From contig NC_135222.1 of assembly GCF_052324685.1 (NCBI RefSeq), forward strand, positions 8,109,373-8,173,372: a DNA stretch of 64,000 bases, written 5' to 3'. The DNA is from Brachyhypopomus gauderio. Its lineage: Eukaryota; Chordata; Actinopteri; Gymnotiformes; Hypopomidae. The translations under genes were made by a program, and so were the position numbers. Below the pieces are notes generated by a model, which made no database searches, was not told the DNA's origin, and saw only the letters and a program-made list of their open reading frames with translations. This document shows positions 38,426 to 62,457 of the stretch, in pieces (position 1 is the first letter of the stretch; each line of letters opens with the position of its first letter).

Positions 38426-41039
38426 CTAGTGATGGGTCTTTTTCTCAGGGGGAATGGAGGTGTCCATCTGATTACTACAGTCTGATCCCGATGCATAATC
38501 AGATGGTACTGAGTACCAGGACTGTGTTTCAAGCCAGTGGAGAACTTTCCTGTTGGATCTTTCTAAATCATCTTGGGTTGGGTCAGATGATGTTTCTGTA
38601 CAAAAGAAAAATAAAAGTTTGCACATATATGCCAGCATCAGAAAATCTAATGTATCAGAAAGCCTCATATATACCATAATGGTCATCCCTCATGTAGTCC
38701 TGCACTAATCTGCATTAATGTGGGCATTTGTTAATACTCTGCTTAGCTCGTTAGCTAACTAACGCTGTCCCCAATAGAGTCTGTAGTTAAAGATCCGTCT
38801 CTCACCCAATGAAAGCTCGCTCAACATATTCTTTAGTCTTCCCATCAGCGCGTCTTCTCTCCTGCTCCACTCTCGATGAAGCATCTCTTTAACATGGTCC
38901 TTGAGTCTCAAAGTGTGTTTGTCCTCTCCATCAGTATCAGGATTCGCTGTTGCAAATGTGCAGTTCAGATAGACACACATTTTTACTCATATGTAGTACA
39001 TACACAATCTAAATCATTAAAAAAACTTTAAATAGGATAGTCACAGACACACTGCACGAAGGGAACTCAACACAATCTCATTATTGCATTATTCACCAAC
39101 ATCAAACATTATGAAGTTAAAGATAGATTAAGGTTGAGACTAAAAGCAGATTCAACTAGATTTTCAGTATAGATGTCCTTTGGTGTTTTATCTCCATCTT
39201 GTACTTCATTCATATGACAAACAATGAATTAGTTTTTATTTGTTCCTATTATAATGTGCTTTCACGACAATACAACAGTTAAAGTGGTTCACTCACTGCC
39301 AGACTCCTGGTCTCTGGTACCCACTTCAGTGGCATCAATGTCTTCCGCTTCAGTGGCTGACCTTGACCTACTAACTGTAAATAATAACCATGTTTATGTT
39401 ATAATGGACTAAATAGTTAAAGCTAACTCAGCACAGAGGTACACTTACAATTGGTTTCAACATGCATGCTACTGCTTCCTTTGATATTTGCACATATGTG
39501 GTCCTTGTACATCCTTAAAACCTGTTTCAAAAATGCTTCATCCCTTCTTCGCCATTCTTCATCAACTAGCCTTACAACATTCTCTTGGTCATATTCTTCA
39601 TCACTTCTTCTTGAAGCCATGTCACTATTCTCGTTGCTTGCCTTAATTTCACTATTCGTCTCAGCGCATAAGTTGTATAAACCCCTTCTCAGTGCTGCTC
39701 TAACCACCATCACGTCGATCTTCTGTAGTAACTCTGTGACTTGAGTACAGTCCTCTCTTTTTTTATTGTCAAAGACATGATATCTGTTTTCACATTTTTC
39801 AACCAGTGACATGAGTGCTTCTCCTTCACTCTCAATGTGCTGCTCTATGGTCACGTCTCCAAGAATGTCACCCCATGTGAACAGTATTATGGTGTATTTC
39901 CACACGTGCTCTCCAAGAATCTTCATGTTCTCTTCGATGACCTCTCTCTGTTTTTCCTTGAAAGATGTGTCTGCTGGAATAACTAGAAGTATGACATGTG
40001 GGGAGTTCGCTTTCTGACATAAGCCATCAATAATTTCAGACTTGATCCATTCTGGAGTGTATTGGGAAGGAATGTACTTCCACCAGCTCGGTGTATCGAG
40101 CACGGTTACAGGCCGTCCACACACTTCTCCACATCCTCTTTGACATTTAACAGTCCTTTTACCAGTTATAAACTCCCTCTTATTTAAGATGGTATTTCCA
40201 GATGAACTTTTCCCAGATGTCACCCAACCTAGCAAAATGATTCTCAGTTCTGTAGAAAAATACATCATAGAAAGGAATTAGAGAGGATTCATCATAGTCA
40301 CATTTCACCAAGTCATGATTCTGAAAGACCAGCATGCACCTGGAGCAAACAAACATACCCTCTTTGTTGATGCTCTTTTGTTGTTCTTGAACTCTCATCT
40401 TCCTCTCTGTTGCCCTGAAAATCACATTCTTCCTCCACTCCTTTGATTCCTGTAGTATTTTCGAATCAATTTCAAAAAGAGTGCCATTGTTTCTTTGGAT
40501 CATACGCTCGATTTTTTCCAGTAACAGCTGCACCTGGGAGATGTCGTCTGAAATTGTATTATCGAGTACATGATATGTGTGCCTACATTTTTCCACTATC
40601 CACTGGAGGGCTTCTTCATTTTCAATATGCTCTTGTACAGTTCTATTCCCCAGGGTGCTGCACCTGGTAAACAGCACAAGCGCGTATGTCCAGATTTGTG
40701 CACCAAGTAGTCCGAGATGATCCTCCATAGCTTTTCTATGTTTCTCTATAAACGGATTGTCAATCTCTATGACCAACAGTACAGCATGCGGTCCGGGTTC
40801 ACATAAAGAAACCCCATGGACAAGCTCCTGTTTAAGAAAGTCTGCAGTGTCACTGAGTGAGAAAGGTTTCCACCAGCCAGGGGTGTCAACTAGGGTCACC
40901 TCTCTTCCATAAACATTCCCCTGAAATTTCTTAGACTGAGCAGTTCTTCTGTCTGTTTCCTGCAGGTTTTTTCCAAACACGGTGTTAATCACAGAGCTTT
41001 TCCCAGCCATCTTCCCTCCAAACAGCACAACTCTGAGCT
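38426..41039 (-). CDS. GIMAP/AIG1-family GTPase with two G domains (first exon not found)
   Basis: GTP-binding proteins of the immune-associated nucleotide-binding family; many regulate lymphocyte survival or act on intracellular membranes. Exons: 41039-40359, 40249-39449, 39374-39297, 38946-38806, 38595-38426, all phase-consistent and ending in TAG. Domain 1 has P-loop GGKMAGKSS and DTPGWW; domain 2 has GWVTSGKSS with DTPSWW. Each has an RxLLV.EIDNPF/VIPADTSF-like conserved box and a VEKCxxxYHVxDN segment typical of AIG1. A charged coiled linker and an acidic Ser-rich tail follow; no C-terminal membrane anchor is visible. The frame at the first acceptor (41039) demands one upstream exon with a phase-1 end and the start codon, which I could not identify. 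The arrangement resembles fish GIMAP8-like proteins. Confidence 0.88.
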
Positions 41040-41589
41040 CTATAAGTGAGAATGACACATATAGGGAGAAATATCAGTTCACAGAAAAGAACAAATGCAT
41101 TGATCCTATAATATTATAGTTTACACAAACCTCCTCAAACCTCTTTGAATCCTCAAACCTCAAGCTGGTAGGAGCAGTGGCTGAGCTACACTATTTGACC
41201 ATGGGGTGGCCAAAGATATTGTAGGGGGTCCACAGACTAAGATGATGAATGAAGTGTAATATTCATGCTGCGATTTTCATACTTTAATTTTAAGCTTTGA
41301 CTTCTGCCTTGTCAGTTATTGTATGTCATTTGGGAGTGAGTCCTCTGCCAGACTTCCTTCAGACGCTCACTTTTCCTCCGGCCATTCATGACTGGTGGTG
41401 TTTGGTAGCGCTGTCAGAGAGGGAGGGGCAGATGGAGAATCTGCGCTCAAGCCAGCAGGGTCGGGAGCACGAGCTTTAATACTGACAGATGCAATTATTT
41501 TATTAGCATCACAGTGTTTGTGTGCAAATCTAAATAAATTTTAAAAACATTGTCTTTGAGATATACTTTAGAATTTCATTAATGCAGGA

Positions 41590-42150
41590 TCCATTCCACA
41601 TATCACCACAGTGTCTTCCCCCATGATACGCTGCACCACCTCACAAACTGCGCTAAGAGGCTTGCCCGGTGGTCCTCCGCCTGAATGTGATTCAGTTAGA
41701 ATGTATGCAGTATCCAAAATAAATCAGAGAAAACATATGAATAACAAAAGAAAGAAGGAAACAATTTTTTAATAAAGATTATTTATTAACTACGTAAATA
41801 CGCTGTGTTATTTTACAAAAATCATGACTGCAACATTATTAAGTTAAATGTGAAGGTATTTCAACATTTTCTGAATTTTATCTTGACATTTCTCAGGAAA
41901 TATTCTTGAACATGAAATCCGATCCAGTGATTGGTTCTTGCAGGGAGTTTTGAAACGACGTCATCCAGGATCAGCTTTGCGGTACAGCCAGGTGTCGTAA
42001 ATCAGCTCTGAGACTGACACTTACGAATTGCTCCTACACTTCGCTTAAAGTGAGACTGAGAGGCTTGATAACTAACTTTTAGTCTCAGCTTTTAACTAAG
42101 AATTATTTTAGACATAAGTCAATTCTAAGAAGTTTGATAAATACGGGCCC
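41590..42150 (-). mobile_element. PIF/Harbinger-type transposon remnant
   Basis: The minus strand begins at 42150 with GGGCCCGTATTTATCAAACT, resembling the terminus of fish Harbinger elements. Further in, around 41690-41600, it encodes a GGGPPGKPLSAV-like stretch recalling the linker of the Myb-like second protein of such elements. The other terminus and the transposase are not seen. Confidence 0.45.
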
Positions 42151-42455
42151 AGGTTCATTTTCAGGTTCTCAGATCTCACAATAATCTCATAATAGTACCG
42201 GGCAAGAAACGTTAGTGGTGAGTTGTGGAGGTGGGGCCTCTAGTTGATGGTGTGGGCCTACACTCGACCCGTGGGAAATTAGGGAAGGATTGTCAGCCTG
42301 AAGGAGAGGAGACGCAGTTGAGCAAGGGGCGCGTATAACTAAAAAAAGATGCCTCAATTGTCAAATTTGATCAAGCCAGTCCAAAGATATTCACATTTAA
42401 ATCGGCCCAATTGTTTTAATGTTTTAACCTAAATCTTGTGATCAAGAAATGTGCG

Positions 42456-42782
42456 CTAGTTTTAGCATGTGGCCATAGTTGCCAGGTTCGCGGTTTTCAC
42501 GCCAAATTGGGCTTGTTTGAAAATCTAGCCGCGGGTAAAAATTCTGGGGTCGCGCGGTGCGGTTTTTGGGCTACTTTTGAGTTGGGCTACCGCGGGAGTT
42601 ACAAGTCAACACAAAGAATCGATCGCGATATAATACTTAATTTTTCTCCATTTTAAACACTCGCCGCCACTCCAGTCAATAACTTTGGGCTAGTTTAGGC
42701 TGCTGAAGGGCGGGTTTTACACTGACTTTGTGCGGGATATTTTTCTAGGACCTGGCAACCCTGACTAGTTTTAGCATGTGGC
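42456..42782. mobile_element. 291-bp insertion flanked by 18-bp direct repeats
   Basis: CTAGTTTTAGCATGTGGC occurs at 42456-42473 and again at 42765-42782, identical over 18 bp. The enclosed segment has inverted ends GTTGCCAGGT / ACCTGGCAAC (near 42479 and 42750) and is GC-rich with several CGCGG clusters. No coding sequence is seen. Class uncertain: the long duplication suits retroposition, the inverted ends suit a DNA element. Confidence 0.7.
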
Positions 42783-44260
42783 TAGTCCGTGCCCGCCGTT
42801 ATCATGGTTCATCGGACCAACACGTTGTCTTGGGAGCCTTAAAAAACTACCTTAAACTGTACAGACTGGGATAAAACTTCAGGAAACAATAAACAAGAAT
42901 ATAATGTAACGGTCCACGTATCTATTAATATCTTTTGAACAGTCCCACAATGTTTTTGAACGGTCCAAACGCGAAGTTAAAATTCAACCAGGCTCAAAAA
43001 GAAACAGGAGCGCGAAATGCGAATTCATCTAACGGGATGAGAGAAAGCGAACATTCAGTTATGTCATATTACAAAAACTCTGGGAATAAACCTCATACAA
43101 ACCGATGAAAACAGCATTTTTTTTACCGCGCGCTTGCGATGACTGATTTCGCTTAGACAGCGCGACCGGAGAAAATGGCCGCGGCTCAATCATTGTCATG
43201 CGGAAATATCCAAGTCCCTACCTAGTGGTGGCATGAGACAAATTCTGATAACATTTGGATTCAGCGTGCAGAAATACAAGTAACTTGTATATTTATTTGC
43301 TCTGGATATGTCCTACTTAACTCGTGTTAGGTTTAATGCTGCATGATGTACATATTTGTGTTGTTAAAAATTGTGCACATAACTCTCAGGTAACGTATAC
43401 CGTCACAGGTGTCTAGTTGTATAGGAAGATCTCCGATGTTGCATGGCCGATACGCTTGTGTGTGTTCCTGATGGAAAAATCAGTGTATAAAGTCAAGAAT
43501 GAACCTCAACCGTTTAGAACTGCAAACTGTGTCCTCCGTACGGATTATTGCTTTACGCAATGAGTTCAGTTTGTGCATTTACTTTTCTATCGCTCGTGTT
43601 TTAATTTATTGGCGTAATGCTACCCACTTCCGCATTCCCGAGCACAAAATCGATAATAATAAAATAACATATAAATAATATATGATTTTAGTGTTTTACC
43701 CCAATGTAGCTATTGTAATGTCTTCTATTATAATGTCTCTAATGTTTTATTTTCAAATAACATTTGTCAAGAAATACGTTTTTCTTTACATAGCTGCGGG
43801 AACAATTGAGATTTTTATCTGTAGCTCACGATACATTTTTGCTGTTATCAGTTTAATCTTATTAATGTTTTAGATTTTTTATGTAGGCTATTCACCTTTT
43901 TAAGTAATAAAGTTGTTTGTAACTACTGCTGTTTAAAAAAAGAACTCTTTAAATGCATGTAGGCCTATTCATCGTGTATGTGTGTTTCCATCATTTTGCT
44001 TTCGGTGAAAGCAACTTTCAGTAAATCTTATCTTAGGTATGCATATAATTTCACTCACCCATTTTGTTGAACGTCCTTGTTTGTTTAATTGTATTTCCGT
44101 CACTGTACTCCCAGGGCCATGTAATACTCTAGGTGCAAAAGCCAAACTGTGGTTGTTGTCGGAAGGAAATCATGACATCCAGAGTGACTGAATCACTTCT
44201 GAACTGATGCTTCATGGTATTGTAACTCCTCTTTGATCAGCTCAAGGCTATGAAAAAATG
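42783..44260. other. Intergenic sequence
   Basis: AT-rich with a short CpG-rich segment at about 43125-43205 containing ATG in a good context (AAAATGGCCGCGG, 43173) but only a 16-codon frame. No gene could be supported. Confidence 0.4.
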
Positions 44261-44269
44261 AGAACCTCC

Positions 44270-44420
44270 TTAAATAAAAAAGTTTAGTACTAATCATCAA
44301 CATTAACATAAATAAACTAGATCACTGCATGAATCTATACAATGTGTTTCATTTTTTGTATTGAATTACTAAAATAATGAACTTTTTGATGATATTCTAA
44401 TTTATTGAGATGCACCTGTA
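44270..44420 (+). mobile_element. Tc1-like transposon terminal fragment
   Basis: Ends in CTAATTTATTGAGATGCACC-TGTA at 44420, preceded by AACTTTTTGATGATATTCTA, a familiar 3' terminal region of fish Tc1-like elements. No transposase part is present. Confidence 0.55.
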
Positions 44421-45960
44421 TATCAATATACGCATAGGCTATATATCCATTACATGTCCAAATCTTGTCCTACAAATGAAGCATGTTCCTGTACCCTTTT
44501 GGGTGATTTGTAACCAAAATAGGTCATGATGATGGAGTGATGAACATTAATCAAAGAAACAAATACTCTGTTCAGTTTTCAGATTGTTTCATTTTGCTGA
44601 AACAGCTGAATGCCACACACATACTGATGGTTTTAGAGCTCCATATAGAGTTAAATATTTGAGGTGTGATGTGTTCTGGAGTGGTATCACAAGACAGCTC
44701 AACAGTATGTTCAACCAAGAGATCAAACCTGATGCAATTTCTTTGTCTTGCTGAACTTCGCTGAACATAGTAGCCCTGCAACTGGTGCAGTGTAAACTCT
44801 TGAACAAACGTTCTTTTACTCGCTAGACAATGTGTTCTGTTCCAAAACTAAGACCTCCCATTATTAGTCAATGGTAAAGTGAAATATTTGAATTTTTACC
44901 CATGGAGTGCTTGAGCTCTCACCTTAAGGGCTTTGAGACGTACTTCAATATGGCTGCCCTTAATTGGCTCCACATTCTGACATTGTTGACCCCATTTTAA
45001 ATAGACGCCAGTGCAGCGGTGGTTAAGTAGCAGGACCGAGGCATTCTTGCAGTATGTTTTTTCTCATTTACTGTCATTAAAACTCTTGATGGTCTCCAGA
45101 CTCAACTGCCCCCATTTATACCCCTTTTAATCTTTTTAACCTGCTGCCCTTTGTGCTTCCTGTTTGCATATATATGTATTGTGTGTACACATACTCACTA
45201 ATGCGTTTGAAAGTGTGCTTACTTTTTGAGCAAAAAAAAACTATTGTTTAAAAAAAAAAGTACAGACATCATTGCTCTGCATTTCATTTGTATATTTACT
45301 AAAGTTTTGGTCTACAATTACGGGACAGTTAACTTTTGCAGTTTGAGTTTATTGCTCAAATTCATTGTTCATGAATACACATGCTACTGAACCATGTTTA
45401 CAGTGTCCAGCTGAGCTAGTGAACTGCATTATTTTGTCTGTGCAAAAGATCCACACAAGATGCAATGCTTAAAATCTCATTCACGCTGAATTGACATTAA
45501 CGGATGACAGGTATTGTTATGTCTTGTCTGGACTGTATACTCTATAAGAGTTTCATTTTTTGGGGGTTGGGAATTAAATGGAAGATTCTAACTCTACAGT
45601 GATCTCTCCAGTAATCTCCAGTGCAAATTTCTAATCATAAATTGTATTTAAGGAAACAAATTAGATTTATATACAGTAGTGCAGTGTAAACAGAAGGCAC
45701 TCGAGTTTCTAAATATACAACTGCATATGTGGTTGAGCAGCATGGAATATCTTTAGAATTGTAATGATCATTAAAAATTATTTTACAGTACAAAACATTT
45801 ACACACAAACATCACAAAGTGTAAAACATTAAGTTACTTTTGGAAATTATGTAACAGAGTTGGTTAAACAAATATACATCTGTATATGTGTCTATATACA
45901 CATATTTCCAGGTGTCTAAAGCAGTGGGGAGAGCAGCTTAATCAAGTAAAAATCATGTTA
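44421..45960. other. Intergenic sequence downstream of MCTP2
   Basis: No exon, RNA gene or complete repeat recognised. Confidence 0.4.
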
Positions 45961-45961
45961 C

Positions 45962-45967
45962 TTTATT
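45962..45967 (-). terminator. Candidate MCTP2 polyadenylation signal
   Basis: Minus-strand AATAAA about 790 bp downstream of the MCTP2 stop codon; use inferred from position. Confidence 0.35.
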
Positions 45968-46752
45968 GCAATAACTCGAGTATCAACAAATTTGTAGAAG
46001 TCAAAAAGTAATTTTTTGTGATACCATTGGTGTAAAATGTTAAAGCTCAAAAGTGTCAAAAAAGACTAACAGCAAAACAGATATCACACAAAGAACATAA
46101 TGAATCTGTAATGCCTAAAGCATGATAAAGAAGCAGATTATTTTCCTTATAATCATACTTGAGAATATTTTTAAAAATCCTAAACACAGAGCAGATGTAA
46201 CCGACTAATTGTAATTAGTTGCCCACCTCAGCACGCACGCACACATGCGAACGCGCACACATGCGCACAGCCCAAGCAGCAGTTCATCAAACAGAAAACG
46301 TCGGCAATGTCTTTATATTGCACTCTCTCGTAATAAAGAAATCAAAACTTTTGATTCCTTAAAATATAATTTTGCAGAGTTTGTATTTTCTGGAAACAGT
46401 TTGCGTAACTGACTATCCAGCTAAAATAAGAACAGTATCTATACCAGAAGGTAATGAACAGTACACTGTGGCTAAATAATCATTTTGAAAAATCGCCAGC
46501 AGTAGTTTGCTTGTGTCATCAGAAATAAGGTGATTTTCAGCACAGAAAATGACAGTAATTTAAAGCCTTTCACAGCACACAAAATGAGACACGATTTAAA
46601 TAAATCAACTGGTAAAACAATCTGAAAGGAACAGATGTAATAAGCCACTCTGCAGTTATGGGGTTCCTCCCAATTTTTTTGTGCAACGAAATCAAATTGG
46701 CAGTGACAATAAATAGGGTACGTAGTGTCTCCCATAACGATGAAGAGTCCAT

Positions 46753-58828
<12,076 letters not shown>

Positions 58829-59907
58829 CCTGTGTGTTCGTGCATGTGTGTGTGTGTGTGTATGTATGTGTGTGTGTATTGGTGGGGGGAGGCTGACAAG
58901 GCCACTCATACACACGAGTTAGACCGTCACCAAGACCTGTAAGGACACACAGAAGAAGGCACGTGTGAGGGCCTTACTATTACAGGAGGCGAGATCCACC
59001 ATGCTGCTTATAAGTGGCTTAAAACAAATTATAGAAATAAAACCTGTTCGTGTGGAGGAGTGTATATGTTGGAAATACTGAAAACAACAGAAAAGGCAGA
59101 AAGACATACAAGAGCTACGGAAAAGCCTCGATCAGTCAAACAGATCGATACCACGCGCAACAATACTACTTGCCACGGAGCAACACTCAGCTCACATCGA
59201 AACAACAGCCAAGAGAACAAGATACTCAAAGTCCACAACGTGATGGGCAATTTAAATGTTAAAAGGGGCATTTAGGAAATTATAAATGATGACCTGAAAG
59301 AAAACTATGTCGAAAACGTCCGTCCCAAACGGTAAATATAATCATTTTCCACACATACAAGGCCGATAATACAACATTCACAAACAAAAGTAATTCAATA
59401 AAACAAGGGAAGAAAGTAAAGTGAACAAAACATGAATAACCAACAACCCCAATATAAATGGGCGAAGGAAACGGCAGTAATGAAAAGGCGCAGAGGGGAA
59501 TGACGACGGTATCATAAAACGTATAATGAAACACGTTGAAAATCATCTCATCCGTGAAACTACGATCACACCTCGGCTCTTCTGATTCCCTCAAATTTAC
59601 CCAATTTGGATAAATATCCAACTCACAAACTTACAGGCGAACACAATCATGTGGGTCACGAACACATCCGTAGATGCAGCTGACTAGAAATGTGAACCAT
59701 CACTGCTCAATTGCACCTGCTATACTGCAAACTATTAATGTTCAAGCCTCTCACTGTACACACATTTCTCATATTTAAAAAAATGTATGTGCCATATGAT
59801 ACCGTGAGAACTAGGCCAGTCGTATTTGTCTAAACTGTGTCTGGGCGCGTGATCAGTCATCCTAGCAAATATGTTTAAAATGGACAGAGGACCTCACAAA
59901 TTATATG
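58829..59907. other. MCTP2 5' region (5' UTR/promoter or upstream intron)
   Basis: Begins with a short GT-rich tract (58845-58880). No non-coding first exon could be fixed. Promoter role inferred only from position. Confidence 0.35.
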
Positions 59908-61115
59908 GTGATGACCAGAGGTGGGTAGGAACGCGTTACATTTACTCCGTTACATTTACTACAAAGTACATTACTAAGTAGCTTTTTGGACAAAAATGTA
60001 CTTGTAGGAGTAGTTTTAATATGAAAGACTTCTACTTTTACTTGAGTAAATATGTGGTGAGAAACACGCGACTTTTACTCCGTTACAATCGGATTTGCGC
60101 CGCGCGCTACCGTTACTTTCGTTTTGTATATAATTCGTCTTTTCAGTGAGAAGACTGACCAACGGCTCACCCGAGTATGAGTGACCAATCAAATGAAGCC
60201 GGTCAATCACGTGATCACATACGCAAACTTTCAAGATAACTTTTAGTGAGATTTAAACCGGGGTGGGGTGTAAAATGGACACAAATTAAGTGTTATATCG
60301 CGATCGATCGATCGCCGGTGGTTGGCGCCAGAGCGAACTAGTAACTCATTGAATCATAGATGTGGATCAGAGGTAAATAAACTAGATTTTTTTCGGCGTG
60401 AGAAATCGGATGTGTGGCGTGTAAGCGTGTGAAGACAGCCAAATGCGTGTGTCTCACGCTCAATGCGTGAGTTTGCAACCTTGGCGCTGCCAATTGTGTC
60501 TACAAACGTGTGGACATTTCAGCCTACAAGAACTCAACATCAAATATGAGGAAACACGATGCGATAAGTTTGCTGTATGTATAATTTTGTGTAATGCTAT
60601 ATCTCTGAGGCATAACGTTTGTATGATGTAATTATTAAATGTAACGCAGTGCAATACTAAAAACCAGTTCTCACTGCTATAAGTCTGCTATAAATTGATT
60701 CAGTTGGTGTCAAGTTGTAGCTACACGTATTGGCTGACAGTCTCATCAGTTAGTGACTTTGTGGAACACATTAAAGTTACACAGGCCTAATAATTAGGAA
60801 CAAACCAAAATACATATTATTTATAATAAATAATTTATATATATATAATATTTATTTATAATAAATTATTTTTATCATTAAAAGTCATTGTTTCCCGTAA
60901 TTCAATTTACCATGATGTAATTTACTGACACGAGACAGTACTCATGCATTTACTCACTACTTGAGTAGCTTTTAATCAAAGTACTTTTTTAACTTTTACT
61001 CAAGTAAATTTTTGGGATGCATACTTTTACTTTTACTTGAGTAACATTTGGTTCAAGTAACTGTACTTTTACTTGAGTAAAATTGTTGAATACTCTACCC
61101 ACCTCTGGTGATGAC
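59908..61115. mobile_element. Non-autonomous hAT transposon with 8-bp target duplication
   Basis: Termini CAGAGGTGGGTA (59916) and TACCCACCTCTG (61107) are perfect inverted repeats. The 8-bp duplication GTGATGAC flanks them at 59908-59915 and 61108-61115, diagnostic of hAT insertion. Subterminal zones are full of ACTTTTACTTGAGTAA motifs. No transposase frame; length 1192 bp without duplications. Confidence 0.95.
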
Positions 61116-61439
61116 TGAGTGAAATTTGAGTTTGAAATTTGCAACATCCGCGTGGATGTGTCATAGCCAAAAAGAGCTACGATTTTTAATGAGTTAATTA
61201 AGCTGATATCTGTCACTTTACAATAAACTTATCCATCACACCATAATCAATGTACAAACCCAATTTTCTTATTCTCTGCAATGTACAATTTCAAATAAGG
61301 AATCTCAATTGTAACATATAAAACAATTCCCTTCAGTTAAACACTTTTATTTTAGATATCAATATTGTAATGGATCCTGTAGCTTACAGATCCAGTATCT
61401 TTGACAACCAGAGAAATTGACAGCCTATAGAAATGTTCA

Positions 61440-61620
61440 AATATATACAGGGCCGGCGCCGGGGGGCCAAAGGGGGCTTGGGGGCGTCGCCCCCTCAGGC
61501 GAGGTGTCCTGCCCCCTCAATGTAAATAATAAGACCCATTTATTTTACAACAATCGCTACATGGCGCCCCCTCAACAATCGTTACACGCCACCCCCCCGC
61601 TCAACAACTTATGTTCGTAG
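61440..61620. repeat. GC-rich dispersed repeat fragment
   Basis: Starts CAGGGCCGGCGCCGGGG, resembling a DNA-transposon terminus, with repeated GCCCCCTCA phrases. It abuts the SINE. Identity not established. Confidence 0.4.
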
Positions 61621-61800
61621 GGGGCTGTGGATCACACGTGCCCAGAGTGGTGGGCAGCCCTAGCCCGGCACCCGGGGAGCAGTTAGGGTTAGGTGCCTTG
61701 CTCAAAGGGCACCTCAGTCATGGCCTCAGGTCTGGGAATCGAACCCACGACCCTCCGGTCACAAGACCAGTTCCCTACCACCAGGCCATGTCTGCCCCTA
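61621..61800 (-). mobile_element. tRNA-derived SINE head with intact B box
   Basis: On the minus strand: A-box region TGGCCTGGTGGTAGGGAAC, then GTGACCGGAGGGTCGTGGG-TTCGATTCCC, containing the RNA polymerase III B-box GGTTCGATTCC. Downstream GAGGTGCCCTTTGAGCAAGG is the family-specific body. The 3' tail seen in the 51-kb copy is absent. Confidence 0.85.
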
Positions 61801-62028
61801 GGATTTGATTGGTCATTTAGGTGTTTAATCCTTTCCAGCTAACATTAATGTTCTAATTACTTTTGTTATATTTGTGAACTAAGATATGAGGATATCTCAT
61901 AATAATGTGTTGCCTCTTTCATAATGAATTTATGCTGAAAATTCAGGTGAATCATTTGTTACTGTTTTTTTAGTAAATTAGTCTAAAGATGCATTAATAC
62001 TTCACAAGAAATTAATTTCTCTGTGCAG

Positions 62029-62457
62029 GACACCACAGTTCCAAACTCTACTCATCAGATTATGAACCAGCAGAACATTTTAAGGCTTAATTTTAGCCTG
62101 ACTAACTACTACAACCACCAAGTTCAAGCGTTCAATGAATATCACACTGCTCCCAAGAAGATGGCAACCGATTCATCCTCAGGACGCCACAGGTTTATAA
62201 ATCCTATAAACTATTTTGACAAACAATTTCACCCAGTTGAATTAAAAATGAAACAGGACATCAAACAAAAACAGTTTGTTCCACCGCACATACAGCCCTC
62301 ATTTCAGTCTTCTTTAAACCTGATAAAGATGGAAGCATACTCTCCAGTTACACCCACCCTCACCACATTCATCATCCATTCTGACCAAACAGGGTTATTA
62401 AATGTAGACACTCATCAATGTAGATTGTTCAGTGTAATAAACTGTAAATTAGAATAA
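62029..62457 (+). CDS. Orphan exon-like ORF, unknown protein
   Basis: A 142-codon open frame ending in TAA directly follows a strong acceptor (TTAATTTCTCTGTGCAG at 62012-62028). It is unusually long for this AT-rich surrounding. The predicted product is Asn/Gln/His-rich and polar with HRFINPINYFDKQF and KQKQFVPPHIQPSFQSS; no signal peptide, membrane segment or family I recognise. No upstream exon was found within the window, so it could be the last exon of a gene starting in or before the hAT/SINE region, a pseudogene, or chance. It is on the opposite strand to MCTP2. Confidence 0.35.
   Translation, partial: DTTVPNSTHQIMNQQNILRLNFSLTNYYNHQVQAFNEYHTAPKKMATDSSSGRHRFINPINYFDKQFHPVELKMKQDIKQKQFVPPHIQPSFQSSLNLIKMEAYSPVTPTLTTFIIHSDQTGLLNVDTHQCRLFSVINCKLE

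Noticed and set aside
43125-43205. CpG-rich stretch with ATG in good context, possible first exon
   Set aside because: The frame stops after 16 codons and there is no donor; too weak to call a gene.
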